A stretch of DNA of 64,000 nucleotides from Salinarchaeum sp. IM2453 (GCF_019693215.1 NZ_CP081183.1:279226-343225), one strand, 5' to 3'. Shown: positions 1 through 8,478, numbered from the stretch's first letter. A program made the numbers and translations. The notes: generated by a model not told the origin, from the letters alone.

Positions 1-1177
1 TCATTCGAGCCAGCTCGACAGACATCATACCCGTCGTGACACGATAGTCTTCACCGTGGAGGTATGGATTCACGTGGGCTTCAAGAAGTGGATCAACAGC
101 ATCCGGATCTGGGTGGTGGTGATCAACAACGATAATAGGTACATCGTAGTGTCGAAGGGTTTCATATGCAGGGGTGTCTTCTTCAGTACTACCGTTGTCA
201 AGCATCAGTAACAACGGAAGTTTTTGGCCATGTCGCTGTCGATCTTCAAGCGCATGCGATAGATCCCGTGTTGAATCTTCCATCTCGTAGAACGGAGCTT
301 TGCTCGGGAGTCGTCGAAGGAGATGCTGGTGGGCATCTTCATCTAAATGGTATGAATTAATGAACGATCGGAGTGCCTGATAAACAGGAACACTTGCACA
401 CATCCCGTCACCGTCTGCATGATGGCGAATCCGAATTGGTCGTCCTTCTAAAACGCTACGACGGAGCATTTGTGCTACCTCTTGTAGATCGGAATAGATC
501 TTATCAAGCGCATCCCAATCGATAAGCGGATCAACATCCGCTGGCTCTGCCGTCTCGGAAATCGCCGCATTGATGCGATCTGCAACGGCCGACTGTTTTT
601 CATCACGGATTATGGTGAGGTCCGTCAGTTCAACCTGAAGGGATTCATCGCGGCGTTCTACCGTGCCGGTTGCCCGTACATACGCGTCAAGTTCAATCTC
701 CGGGTAAGCCCGAACTCCGGGATCAACAAATGCAGTACACGGAATGATACCATTCCCATCGTTAACGTGGAAAATCGTCGGACCGTCTGTTTGTTTGATC
801 TGTATGACTTGTCCTTGAAGGTGAACGGTCTCACCAACATAACCGGTAAGATCAGTTATTGAAGTAATATCAAAGTCGTGATAGACTTCTTCAATCCGGT
901 GTTGTTGTGTCTCAACAGCAACCTCGTCAAGAGCAATGTCGCCGTTTTGCCGTTCTTCTTCGATTGCTACTACAATCTCGTCACCAACATCATAGTCATT
1001 TTCAAGATTTGAGGAATGGACCAGCCCCGAAACAGCATCGGAAAGATCAACAAATACACCGTAATCAACTACTCCATTAACCGTTCCAAGATACCATCGA
1101 TCAAAGTCTAAGTCGTCCCGAGTGCAGTCGTCAGCAAGCCGATAAATAATATCAGTCTCATCATCCGCAGTTGTCAT
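1..1177 (-). CDS. RecJ-like DHH phosphoesterase with N-terminal S1/OB domains (3' end outside window)
   Basis: The frame is open from an ATG at 1177 to the window edge, giving about 392 codons without a stop, so the C-terminus is missing. The N-terminal 75 residues read as an S1-like RNA-binding fold (GTVNGVVDYGVFVDLSD). An OB-fold nucleic-acid-binding region follows (GYVGETVHLQGQV). Then comes the DHH phosphoesterase domain with its successive motifs HHADGDGMCA, MLDNGSTEED and VVDHHHPDPDAV. S1-OB-DHH is the arrangement of haloarchaeal RecJ-like single-strand exonucleases linked to repair and to GINS/CMG. The domain order and DHH motif are seen directly. The exact substrate (ssDNA, RNA or nanoRNA) is not decidable from this. 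It is divergent from the JAMM gene at 1320. Confidence 0.85.
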   Translation of the reverse strand, partial: MTTADDETDIIYRLADDCTRDDLDFDRWYLGTVNGVVDYGVFVDLSDAVSGLVHSSNLENDYDVGDEIVVAIEEERQNGDIALDEVAVETQQHRIEEVYHDFDITSITDLTGYVGETVHLQGQVIQIKQTDGPTIFHVNDGNGIIPCTAFVDPGVRAYPEIELDAYVRATGTVERRDESLQVELTDLTIIRDEKQSAVADRINAAISETAEPADVDPLIDWDALDKIYSDLQEVAQMLRRSVLEGRPIRIRHHADGDGMCASVPVYQALRSFINSYHLDEDAHQHLLRRLPSKAPFYEMEDSTRDLSHALEDRQRHGQKLPLLLMLDNGSTEEDTPAYETLRHYDVPIIVVDHHHPDPDAVDPLLEAHVNPYLHGEDYRVTTGMMSVELARM

Positions 1178-1319
1178 GATAGAAAAAGCTTTGCAGCCAG
1201 GATGTAAAACCGCTTTGCAATACTGTCCGCAGGGTGCTCAGAGAAATAGTTGATCCCACGGCATGCTGGAAAGGAGATATTCGGAATGTTTAGCTAGCTT
1301 AGGCCCCAACCATTGAGGC

Positions 1320-1823
1320 ATGGGTTTGCTCGGATCATTATTTCGATCGAGTGAGGTTCTTGGGATTGCAGAGGAGACCCTACAGTTTGGACTCCGAGCG
1401 AGCGAACAAACACATCCAAATGAGTATATGGGGTTACTTCGAGGGACGGAGGCAAAGAAGTTAGGACTTGACCGGACAGGCCAAGTAATTACAGATATTC
1501 TGGTAATTCCAGGAACAAAATCAGGGAACACGAGTGCAACATTGAAGACGAACAAAGTTCCAAATGATCGGAAATCAGTTGGATCAATCCACTCACATCC
1601 AAGTGGGGTGTTAACCCCAAGCTCTCAAGATTTGCAGACATTTACACGGGGGGAAGTGCACATTATTGTTGGATCTCCGTATCAGAGACACAGCTGGCAG
1701 GCCTATGATGCGTCTGGAAAACGAATCAATCTCGATGTGATTGATGTAGAGCTACCCGACAGCGAGGAATTTTTCCATTTTGACGAGAGTGATTTGGATA
1801 TTGACGATGCAGGTGAACAATGA
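1320..1823 (+). CDS. JAMM/MPN metalloprotease (archaeal desampylase-like)
   Basis: This 167-residue single-domain MPN protein carries a complete JAMM zinc motif. Glu35 is the general base (HPNEYMGLL). His91 and His93 lie in GSIHSHPSG and are followed by Ser101 and Asp104 with exact H-x-H-x7-S-x2-D spacing. Archaeal JAMM proteins of this size cleave isopeptide or linear fusions of the ubiquitin-like SAMP modifiers. This copy resembles the second haloarchaeal JAMM paralogue more than the well-studied desampylase, whose closer relative is at 42079. Its last four bases overlap the start of ribL (ATGA), so the two genes are probably translationally coupled. The acidic tail (about residues 145-167) is typical of halophiles. 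Target specificity is unknown. Confidence 0.85.
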   Translation: MGLLGSLFRSSEVLGIAEETLQFGLRASEQTHPNEYMGLLRGTEAKKLGLDRTGQVITDILVIPGTKSGNTSATLKTNKVPNDRKSVGSIHSHPSGVLTPSSQDLQTFTRGEVHIIVGSPYQRHSWQAYDASGKRINLDVIDVELPDSEEFFHFDESDLDIDDAGEQ

Positions 1824-2248
1824 CTACGGTACTGGCACAGGGAACATTTGACATTCTACATCCTGGACATCTTCATTATCTTCGTGAAGCAGCGGCAGAG
1901 GGCAATGAACTACACGTGGTGGTTGCCAGATCAACCAATGTAACACATAAACAACCCCCAATATTATCTGGTTCACAGCGTCGGGAGATGGTTGGCGCAC
2001 TCGAGATGGTCGATGAGGCACATCTCGGGCACCCAGAAGATCCACTGCAGATGGTCGAGAAAGTCAATCCAGATATAATTGTTTTAGGGCATGATCAACA
2101 CCACAATGTCGACAGGATTGAACAGGGGGTAAAACGACGCGGATTTGATTGTGAAGTAAAACGTGCGTCACCACGGGATCCGACCGACGATGAGATTCTT
2201 TCGAGCCGAAAGATCATCCAACAAATTCTCGACGAACGGAGGAAGTGA
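1820..2248 (+). CDS. ribL: Archaeal FAD synthetase RibL
   Basis: This 142-residue cytidylyltransferase-fold protein starts with the nucleotide-binding signature GTFDILHPGHLHYL, with the HxGH motif at residues 14-17. A C-terminal SSRKIIQ segment corresponds to the family's second phosphate-binding motif. RibL transfers AMP to FMN to make FAD in archaea, which lack the bacterial bifunctional RibF. It overlaps the JAMM protease gene by four bases (ATGA). Lumazine synthase ribH lies about 1.2 kb downstream on the other strand, so two flavin-pathway genes sit together. Other archaeal nucleotidyltransferases (for example CTP:glycerol-3-phosphate) share the fold. Length and the archaeal context favour RibL. 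Confidence 0.85.
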   Translation: MTTVLAQGTFDILHPGHLHYLREAAAEGNELHVVVARSTNVTHKQPPILSGSQRREMVGALEMVDEAHLGHPEDPLQMVEKVNPDIIVLGHDQHHNVDRIEQGVKRRGFDCEVKRASPRDPTDDEILSSRKIIQQILDERRK

Positions 2249-2275
2249 AAAATTCCCGTCTAAATAAGTATTGGC

Positions 2276-3418
2276 TTATATAAGGTCGTTTTCAGCAAGT
2301 CGTTCAACAGCTCCTCGTAATCGAGGTTTGCTATTGGCGTATGAGATTCGTGCGTATCCAGGAGTTCCAAACGCATTGCCGGGAACAGTTGCAACGTGAG
2401 CTGTCTCAATTGCATTTTCACACCACGCTTGATCGTCCTCTGCGACAGGGAGCATCATATAGAATGCGCCATCTGGGACAGAGACAGACACGCCGTGATC
2501 CTCGAACAGATCGACAAGGAAGTCGCGACGTTCTTCGAATGCAGCAACCATTTCTTCAACAACCTCGTCTGTATTCTCAAGTGCTTCAATACCAGCGCGT
2601 TGGACAAAGTTGGTCGCACATGAAACAGAATGTGACTGCAGTTTTCCAGCTTGGTCAATAAGATCTTGTGGAGCCGCAAAGTAGCCAAGTCGCCATCCGG
2701 TCATTGCGTAGGTCTTTGAGAACCCGTTGACAGTGATTGTTCGGTCTTCCATTCCATCGAACGTCCCTAGGCTGGTTGGCTCAGCATCGTAGCAGACAGT
2801 GTCATAAATCTCATCACTGATGACAGCGATGTCATGCTCAACAGCTAAGTCACGGACACCGGCCAGAGCAGCATCAGAGAACACAGCTCCGGATGGATTT
2901 GACGGCGAGTTAACGATCAACAATTCTGTATCATCTGAGACGACCTCTTCAAGATCATCCAGTGCTGGCTCAAGTTGGAAATCATGCGAAGAAAGATCAA
3001 CCCGAGCAAGATCACCGCCAGCAATCTTGACCATAGCCTCGTAGGATACCCATGCGGGGTCAAGTAGTACTACTTCGTCTCCTGGGTTCACAATGGTTTG
3101 AACAACTTCAAAAAGAGCCTGTTTACCGCCAGGAGTTACCATAATCTGATCTGGATCATATGAAAGTCCATCAGAAGCGAGTTTATCGGCGATTGCAGAC
3201 CGGAGCTCCGGAATACCACTTGACTGTGTATATCCAGTATGTCCGTTGTCTAGAGCCTCCTTACCAGCTTCAACAATGTTGTCTGGCGTGTCAAAATCAG
3301 GCTCGCCAACGCTAAGGTCAATAACGTCTGCTCCTTCTGCTTCTAACTGTGATGCTAGGTCGCTAATAGCAAGTGTTGCACTTGGTTCGACACGTTCAAC
3401 GCGTTCTGAGAATTTCAT
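2276..3418 (-). CDS. Class I/II PLP-dependent aminotransferase (aspartate aminotransferase type)
   Basis: This is a 380-residue fold-type I aminotransferase. Visible hallmarks are NPSNPSG-like SPSNPSG near residue 172 for substrate binding, ISDEIYD with Asp202 for the pyridine nitrogen, the Schiff-base lysine Lys235 in NGFSKTYAMTGWRLGY, and a final Arg-containing YARISYA segment that binds the substrate carboxylate. These match the aspartate/aromatic aminotransferase subgroup Ig common in archaea. It is convergent with ribL (28-bp gap) and reads in the same direction as ribH upstream, with 27 bp between them, so a ribH-aminotransferase transcript is plausible. The amino-acid specificity (Asp, Tyr/Phe or Ala) cannot be fixed from sequence. 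Confidence 0.85.
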   Translation of the reverse strand: MKFSERVERVEPSATLAISDLASQLEAEGADVIDLSVGEPDFDTPDNIVEAGKEALDNGHTGYTQSSGIPELRSAIADKLASDGLSYDPDQIMVTPGGKQALFEVVQTIVNPGDEVVLLDPAWVSYEAMVKIAGGDLARVDLSSHDFQLEPALDDLEEVVSDDTELLIVNSPSNPSGAVFSDAALAGVRDLAVEHDIAVISDEIYDTVCYDAEPTSLGTFDGMEDRTITVNGFSKTYAMTGWRLGYFAAPQDLIDQAGKLQSHSVSCATNFVQRAGIEALENTDEVVEEMVAAFEERRDFLVDLFEDHGVSVSVPDGAFYMMLPVAEDDQAWCENAIETAHVATVPGNAFGTPGYARISYANSKPRLRGAVERLAENDLI

Positions 3419-3445
3419 ATACTATTTACTATCAATAGGAGGGAT

Positions 3446-3877
3446 TTACCCGTTGCGCTCTTCGTTTTGTATCTCTCGTAGTTCGCGAACAAATTGTGCT
3501 GCATCCTCAATTGTTCGTTCTCCTATGGAGATTCGCTCACGAGCCTCCGCTCCCGACATTCCAGGACCGGTAATACCTAATAGCACGGGAGTGTCTCGAT
3601 CAAGGCTCACTTCTGTAAGCGACTGTGTTGTTGCAGTTCCGATTACTTGATCGTGATCAGTATCTCCCGTTACAATTGCTCCAAGGACAGCTACAGCGTC
3701 AATATCGTCTCGTCGAGCAAGTCGATCAGCAGCGAGTGGTGAGTCGTATGCCCCAGGAACATGTATTATTTCAGCAACTTCTACATTGTGTTGTTCTGCA
3801 GCATCGATTGCTTGTTGTTCCATTGACTCAGTCACAGACCGATTAAACTGGGCAACAATTAGTCCAAGGCGAATCAT
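3446..3877 (-). CDS. ribH: 6,7-dimethyl-8-ribityllumazine synthase
   Basis: This 143-residue lumazine synthase condenses the ribityl-uracil intermediate with dihydroxybutanone phosphate, the penultimate riboflavin step. The N-terminus MIRLGLIVAQFNRSVT forms the substrate pocket. VPGAYDSPLAADRL, GAIVTGDTDHDQV (with the conserved proton-transfer His) and PVLLGI follow in family order. I place the start at the ATG at 3877 because the protein begins there with the first conserved strand. An in-frame ATG at 3892 would add five residues. The gene faces the SPFH gene at 3958 and lies upstream of the aminotransferase. The family assembles as pentamers or 60-mers in the cytoplasm. Confidence 0.92.
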   Translation of the reverse strand: MIRLGLIVAQFNRSVTESMEQQAIDAAEQHNVEVAEIIHVPGAYDSPLAADRLARRDDIDAVAVLGAIVTGDTDHDQVIGTATTQSLTEVSLDRDTPVLLGITGPGMSGAEARERISIGERTIEDAAQFVRELREIQNEERNG

Positions 3878-3957
3878 ATGTTGTGCTTGCACTGAAGCAT
3901 GCTTAGTACTACTGCCTTTGGCCGAAGCCTTTTGCTGGTCCTGCCCTAATGTGATGT

Positions 3958-5088
3958 ATGTCGGCTATTGCCCCGATGCTCATTGAAACATTAGGTATCG
4001 TAGGACTATTGCTACTGTTGTTGTTTGTTGTGACGATTTACAGCGCGGTTGAAATTGTCGATGCATACGAAAAACGTGCACTGACAGTATTTGGTGAGTA
4101 TCGGAAGTTGTTGGAACCGGGGTTCAACTTCATACCACCGTTTGTTTCCAACACATATCGGTTCGATATGCGAACACAGACACTTGATGTTCCACGGCAA
4201 GAAGCAATCACACGGGACAACTCACCAGTAACGGCTGATGCAGTAGTCTATATTAAGGTAATGGACGCAAAGAAGGCATTCCTTGAAGTTGACAACTACA
4301 AAGAAGCCGTCTCAAATCTAGCGCAGACAACGCTACGTGCTGTTCTTGGTGACATGGAGCTTGATGATACACTGAACAAGCGCCAAGAAATCAATGCTAA
4401 GATACGTGAAGAGCTTGATGAGCCAACTGACGAGTGGGGGATCCGAGTCGAGTCCGTTGAAGTACGTGAGGTAAATCCATCAAAGGATGTCCAGCAAGCG
4501 ATGGAGCAGCAGACATCTGCAGAGCGGAAACGTCGTGCAATGATTCTCGAAGCACAAGGAGAGCGACGAAGTGAAATTGAGCGTGCTGAAGGTGAGAAAC
4601 AGTCGAACATCATTCGTGCGCAAGGTGAGAAACAGAGCCAAATTCTCGAAGCACAGGGAGACGCAATTTCAACCGTGCTTGGTGCACGGGCTGCTGAGTC
4701 TATGGGTGAGCGTGCGGTAATCGACAAAGGAATGGAAACACTTGAAGGGATTGGCCAAGGAGACTCGACGACATTTATCGTGCCACAAGAGCTTTCATCA
4801 TTGGTCGGCCGATACGGAAAGCATTTGTCAGGATCTGATGTCAAAGAGCAAGACGGGACACTTGACAGCTTGAACTTTGATTCTGAAACACGCGAACTAC
4901 TCGGGCTCGACGATATCGAGGAAATAATTTCACAAATTGACGAGGAGACTGAAATGGATCTTGAGCAGATGGAGCAGGAAGCACAGGCTATAAAGGAAGG
5001 CGCAGCTGGTGCAGACCTCAAAGATCCAGACGAAGTGATAGAAGAGATGGAAGGGGAACCACCAGGCGTTGAGACCGAGACAGAATAA
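3958..5088 (+). CDS. SPFH/Band 7 membrane protein (stomatin/prohibitin type)
   Basis: This 376-residue protein has one N-terminal membrane helix (about residues 9-30). An SPFH domain (about 32-190) starts with the stomatin-like AYEKRALTVFGEYRKLLEPG and includes DNSPVTADAVVYIKV. A charged helical segment of near-repeats around AEGEKQS and AQGEKQS (about 195-235) is predicted to form a coiled coil. The acidic tail of about 90 residues (QMEQEAQAIKEG onward) is longer than in typical stomatins. SPFH proteins form large ring or cage scaffolds in membranes and often hold proteases. Stomatin operons usually carry an NfeD partner, and none is adjacent here. ATG 3958 is used; the next Met (3976) would still precede the helix. 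Confidence 0.85.
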   Translation: MSAIAPMLIETLGIVGLLLLLLFVVTIYSAVEIVDAYEKRALTVFGEYRKLLEPGFNFIPPFVSNTYRFDMRTQTLDVPRQEAITRDNSPVTADAVVYIKVMDAKKAFLEVDNYKEAVSNLAQTTLRAVLGDMELDDTLNKRQEINAKIREELDEPTDEWGIRVESVEVREVNPSKDVQQAMEQQTSAERKRRAMILEAQGERRSEIERAEGEKQSNIIRAQGEKQSQILEAQGDAISTVLGARAAESMGERAVIDKGMETLEGIGQGDSTTFIVPQELSSLVGRYGKHLSGSDVKEQDGTLDSLNFDSETRELLGLDDIEEIISQIDEETEMDLEQMEQEAQAIKEGAAGADLKDPDEVIEEMEGEPPGVETETE

Positions 5089-5182
5089 TGTTGGATCTCT
5101 GAAGACAGCAAAAAACAAACGTATTCTCGAACCACAGAGGAATATCTTTATTGTTGGAAATCGTATAAACTATTGTGTATAG

Positions 5183-5821
5183 ATGACCAGTCGCGATGTT
5201 GACGAAGATAAGCGAACAACGCTTCGGCGGTTTGCTGCGCTGGGAGCAACACTTCCGGTCGCTGGAATTGGAAGTTCCACAACCGCATCGGCAGACACAT
5301 CCTCTAAAAGCGATGCTAGAGACGCAATTTCCGGATACATCAACACGACACCAGGGGCTCATTTCTCGAAGATTCGTGACGACCTACAACTTGGGACAGG
5401 GGAGACACAATATCATTTACAGGAACTAGAAAAGTCCGAACAAATATCAGCACAAAAAGATGGCGACTACAAGCGCTACTTCATTGCGGGAGAATTTAGC
5501 GATTTTGAAAAGACAATGTTGGGATACTTACGGCGAGAGACACCACGACATATGATATTGACAATTTTGGAGAGTCCAGGACTAACAGGAGCCGCATTGG
5601 CTGACAAGATTGGGGTCTCCGCGCCAACAATCAGTAAATACGGGTCTGAGCTGAGCGAGAACAATATTATAGCGCGTGATGACGGATATCAGGCAAAGAA
5701 GCCTGAGCTAACAATTACGCTCTTGCTCCGGTACGCAAATTCATTTGATACGGAAACGGTTGAGTTCGCACAGTCAGCAGACGACCTTCTTGAATATCGG
5801 CTGGACACTACGAAGAGGTGA
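5183..5821 (+). CDS. Tandem winged-helix protein with Tat-signal-like N-terminus
   Basis: This 212-residue protein combines two unlike parts. Residues 10-37 look like a twin-arginine signal: KRTTLRRFAALGATLP with Arg15-Arg16, a hydrophobic stretch, then TTASAD resembling a signal peptidase site. After that come two winged-helix domains, roughly 45-100 (HFSKIRDDLQLGTGETQYHL, a clear helix-turn-helix) and 120-190 (GLTGAALADKIGVSAPTISK). The second domain is MarR/TrmB-like. Haloarchaea encode many such two-wing regulators. Whether the N-terminus really exports or anchors the protein, or is a chance resemblance, cannot be settled here. Its 3' end overlaps the convergent DUF7123-type gene by 14 bp. 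No ligand domain is seen. Confidence 0.7.
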   Translation: MTSRDVDEDKRTTLRRFAALGATLPVAGIGSSTTASADTSSKSDARDAISGYINTTPGAHFSKIRDDLQLGTGETQYHLQELEKSEQISAQKDGDYKRYFIAGEFSDFEKTMLGYLRRETPRHMILTILESPGLTGAALADKIGVSAPTISKYGSELSENNIIARDDGYQAKKPELTITLLLRYANSFDTETVEFAQSADDLLEYRLDTTKR

Positions 5822-6053
5822 CTTTCCATGTCGTACTGGATGAGTATCCCCATTTTTCAACGGCGATATCAAGGTCATTTTCTGCGATAGCAATCATATT
5901 TGATCCAACTTCTTTTGGAGACATATCGAGTTCCTCTGCAATGAGTCGAGACTTAAAATAAGTCTGCCCCGGAGTATTTTGTCGAAGGTATTGGAGGATT
6001 CGAAGCTGTTTGTTAGTCAATGAAGGTTCGTCGGTAATTGTAGCTGCGCTCAT
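5808..6053 (-). CDS. Small winged-helix protein, DUF7123 type
   Basis: This 81-residue haloarchaeal protein begins MSAATITDEPSLTNKQLRI. It contains a single winged-helix core (YFKSRLIAEELDMSPKEVG) and ends with the characteristic EKWGYSSSTTWKVTS. I recognise the family as DUF7123, naming from memory. An upstream in-frame ATG at 6107 would add 18 non-conserved residues, so 6053 is preferred. The family is thought to be DNA-binding from its fold. No target is known to me. Its last 14 bases overlap the convergent regulator ending at 5821, so the two transcripts are complementary at their 3' ends. Confidence 0.75.
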   Translation of the reverse strand: MSAATITDEPSLTNKQLRILQYLRQNTPGQTYFKSRLIAEELDMSPKEVGSNMIAIAENDLDIAVEKWGYSSSTTWKVTSS

Positions 6054-6362
6054 GATTTCAACAATAAGTACGGTCAATTCACACTTATTGCGTTTGGTAT
6101 ATTTCATTAACCCTTTGCTTTCTTGCGTTTTTTATTCTTCCGCGAGGTAGATATTGGTAAATAAAGTCAGATATCCCTCAAAGAACATGAACAGTTGGTA
6201 CAGTTTGTTATGTTTTGGAGAGCAAGTCATCGAGGACAAATAACATGACAACGGCTATCATAAGTAGCTAATACCAAAGTGTTTAACCAGATTGCACTGG
6301 GTGATTACATTAGGCCAACTACTGGACACATTCTGTGTCCGGTTTAGAAACCAGTTATTAGA
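6054..6362. other. Intergenic region upstream of tfb, no gene seen
   Basis: About 310 AT-rich bases separate two divergent genes. I find no ORF with coding character, no tRNA and no copy of the repeat families described elsewhere. The stretch must hold the promoters for tfb (rightward) and the DUF7123-type gene (leftward). I cannot single out a convincing TATA box at a fixed distance from either start. Confidence 0.5.
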
Positions 6363-7322
6363 ATGAACGAACGCATACAGCAATTCAACCAAGAACAAGA
6401 GGAATCGGAATCAACAGACGCAGATGTTGCCTGTCCGGAATGTGGTGGGACAGTCATCAATGACGAAGAGCACGGAGAGTCTGTCTGTTCAGAGTGTGGG
6501 CTCGTCGTCGAAACCGACGAGATCGATCACGGGCCGGAATGGCGCGCATTTAATGCCAAGGAAAAAGATGAGAAATCGCGTGTCGGAGCACCAACAACAA
6601 ACACGATGCATGATAAGGGCCTGTCAACAAATATTGACTGGCGAGATAAAGACGCATACGGGAACGCATTAGGATCCCGGCAACGGGAGAAAATGCAACG
6701 GCTCCGAAAATGGAACGAGCGATTCCGTACCCGTGACTCAAAAGAGCGTAACCTCAAACAGGCACTCGGCGAAATCGATCGAATGGCATCTGCACTTGGT
6801 CTCCCCGATAATGTTCGTGAAACAGCCAGTGTTATTTATCGACGTGCACTTGAAGAAGATCTCTTGCCAGGCCGATCAATCGAGGGAGTGTCAACGTCGT
6901 GCGTGTATGCTGCCGCGCGACAGGCTGGTGTACCACGAAGCCTTGATGAGATTGCGGATGTCAGTCGTGTAGAGAAACATGAGATTGCCAGAACATACCG
7001 CTATGTTGTCCGAGAACTCGGACTAGAAGTGAAGCCAGCTGATCCAGAAAGCTATGTTCCACGATTTGCGTCTGACCTTGAACTTTCAGACGAAGCAGAA
7101 CACCGGGCCCGGATGCTGCTACAAAACGCGAAGGACAAAGGGATTCACAGCGGCAAGTCACCAGTCGGACTGGCTGCCGCGGCAGTGTATGCGGCCTCAC
7201 TTCTAACAAACGAGAAAACAACACAGGCAGAAGTAAGCGAGGTTGCCGACATTTCAGAGGTAACAATCAGGAATCGATATCACGAGTTGCTTGAAGCAGA
7301 AGAAACGATTAACGCTATCTAG
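6363..7322 (+). CDS. tfb: Transcription initiation factor IIB (TFB)
   Basis: This 319-residue TFB bridges TBP at the TATA box and RNA polymerase. The N-terminal zinc ribbon uses Cys24, Cys27, Cys42 and Cys45 (CPECGGT and CSECGLVVE). The B-reader/linker segment follows (GPEWRAFNAKEKDEKSRVGAP). Two cyclin-like repeats make up the rest, about residues 125-215 and 220-315, with the BRE-recognising helix-turn-helix near the C-terminus (SEVADISEVTIRNRY). Haloarchaea carry several TFB paralogues that pair with multiple TBPs for gene-specific programmes. Which paralogue this is cannot be told here. All zinc ligands and both repeats are intact. Confidence 0.95.
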   Translation: MNERIQQFNQEQEESESTDADVACPECGGTVINDEEHGESVCSECGLVVETDEIDHGPEWRAFNAKEKDEKSRVGAPTTNTMHDKGLSTNIDWRDKDAYGNALGSRQREKMQRLRKWNERFRTRDSKERNLKQALGEIDRMASALGLPDNVRETASVIYRRALEEDLLPGRSIEGVSTSCVYAAARQAGVPRSLDEIADVSRVEKHEIARTYRYVVRELGLEVKPADPESYVPRFASDLELSDEAEHRARMLLQNAKDKGIHSGKSPVGLAAAAVYAASLLTNEKTTQAEVSEVADISEVTIRNRYHELLEAEETINAI

Positions 7323-7418
7323 GAGATTCTGTTAAGCAAGAGTTGCATTAGCGATCTATCTCGCTGGTTTTGGTTTTGTAATATTTGACCGGACTATCCT
7401 GAAGTTATCACAGGCGAA

Positions 7419-7745
7419 TTGACATCCTCCACCGGCTAAAGCTGGTGGGCGTTCGTCTCGCTACCGCTGTATGAACGACTATTCCGCGACAGCTCAGTCG
7501 CCTGAGAAAACGGATAATATCGGGATTCGGACCGCACTACTTCTGAAGAAATCCCTTCGGGCCGCTGGCTGTGGACTCCGGTAAGCACGGAATCTCCAAA
7601 TCTCATGCCGAGTTCGGAGACTACAGTTTGGTCCCGCCAAGAGCCTAGTCATACTGACGAGGCTGCAAGCCGGAACCTCCCAACAGTTATAAGTTTGACT
7701 TCCTCCCACCCCTTCAGGGGTGGGTTTTCACCTCGCACTATCTAT
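7419..7745 (-). mobile_element. Composite IS200/IS605-derived relic (two mini-ends flanking a conserved core)
   Basis: Two approximately 50-bp mini-elements, both in minus orientation, lie at 7419-7468 and about 7695-7745. Each fuses the family left-end sequence (AGCGGTAGCGAG-like, then a hairpin) directly to a right end reading GAGGATGTCAA or GAGGAAGTCAA. Between them is a 226-bp core whose landmarks CGGATAATATCGGG (7511) and TTTGGTCCCG (7627) recur in plus orientation in the 409-bp element at 19217 with almost identical spacing (116 versus 117 bases). No transposase frame is present. It lies between tfb and aroD, and is visibly richer in GC than both. Confidence 0.7.
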
Positions 7746-7792
7746 AAGATAGACTCGGCGGATTTTTGATGATTCGTTGGTACATATTATAT

Positions 7793-8476
7793 ATGGACTT
7801 TCAGTCGTTTGTGCTGGCGGCAAGCACAGGCAACCTTGCCGAGACAGACGATCCAGTGGTTCAGGCTCGGGCTAATGCAGTTGAATACCGAATGGATCTT
7901 GCTTCGAAGCCACTTGAGTCATTGAGTCAGTACGATGGTACACTGCCAGTGATTGCGACAAACCGAGTTGAATGGGAAGGTGGAAAAGCACCAGACACGG
8001 AGGACCGAATTGCAAAGTTGAAAACTGCAGCAGCAAATCCAGCAGTTGAAGCCGTAGATATTGAACTTGAAGCAATCAAGCGTGGTGATGCCGATCAACT
8101 ATTATCTGAAAGTCATGTCAAAAACGGAGAGACATCTGTAATCGTTTCCGTACATGATTTTGATCGGACACCACGGATTGAAGATCTCAGAGACTTGCTT
8201 GACCAAGCTTTAGAATATGGAGATATTGGTAAATTAGCTGTGAAAGCAAATGGGGTTGAAGATGTTCCGCCGTTGTTAACCGTGACAAGAGAGTTCGCCG
8301 CACAGGGACAGAAGGTCGCAACAATGGCAATGGGTGAGGCAGGAAGCCACTCACGGGCTGTTGCTCCGTTGTACGGGTCAACAATTGGGTATGCTCCAGC
8401 AAAACCCGGCCAGGCGACTGCCCCAGGACAGTTGGATTTAACTACACTTGCAAGTCTCATTGAAACACTATCATAG
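7793..8476 (+). CDS. aroD: 3-dehydroquinate dehydratase, type I
   Basis: This 227-residue type I enzyme removes water from 3-dehydroquinate in the shikimate pathway through a Schiff base. Seen are Glu31 in VEYRMD, His121 in VSVHDFDRTP and Lys151 in GKLAVKANG, the three catalytic residues of the class, and the closing segment near YAPAKPGQATAPGQ. I start it at the ATG 7793 (MDFQSFVLAA). The upstream ATG at 7766 adds nine residues that do not look conserved. The next gene begins two bases after the stop. Convergent to it lie DHQ synthase II and ADH synthase, which make its substrate by the archaeal route. Confidence 0.92.
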   Translation: MDFQSFVLAASTGNLAETDDPVVQARANAVEYRMDLASKPLESLSQYDGTLPVIATNRVEWEGGKAPDTEDRIAKLKTAAANPAVEAVDIELEAIKRGDADQLLSESHVKNGETSVIVSVHDFDRTPRIEDLRDLLDQALEYGDIGKLAVKANGVEDVPPLLTVTREFAAQGQKVATMAMGEAGSHSRAVAPLYGSTIGYAPAKPGQATAPGQLDLTTLASLIETLS

Positions 8477-8478
8477 AG

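Noticed and set aside
4296..5135. 279-residue minus-strand frame opposite the SPFH gene.
   Set aside because: Ser/Cys/Arg-rich antisense translation of a strongly coding plus-strand gene; no domain and no conserved start.
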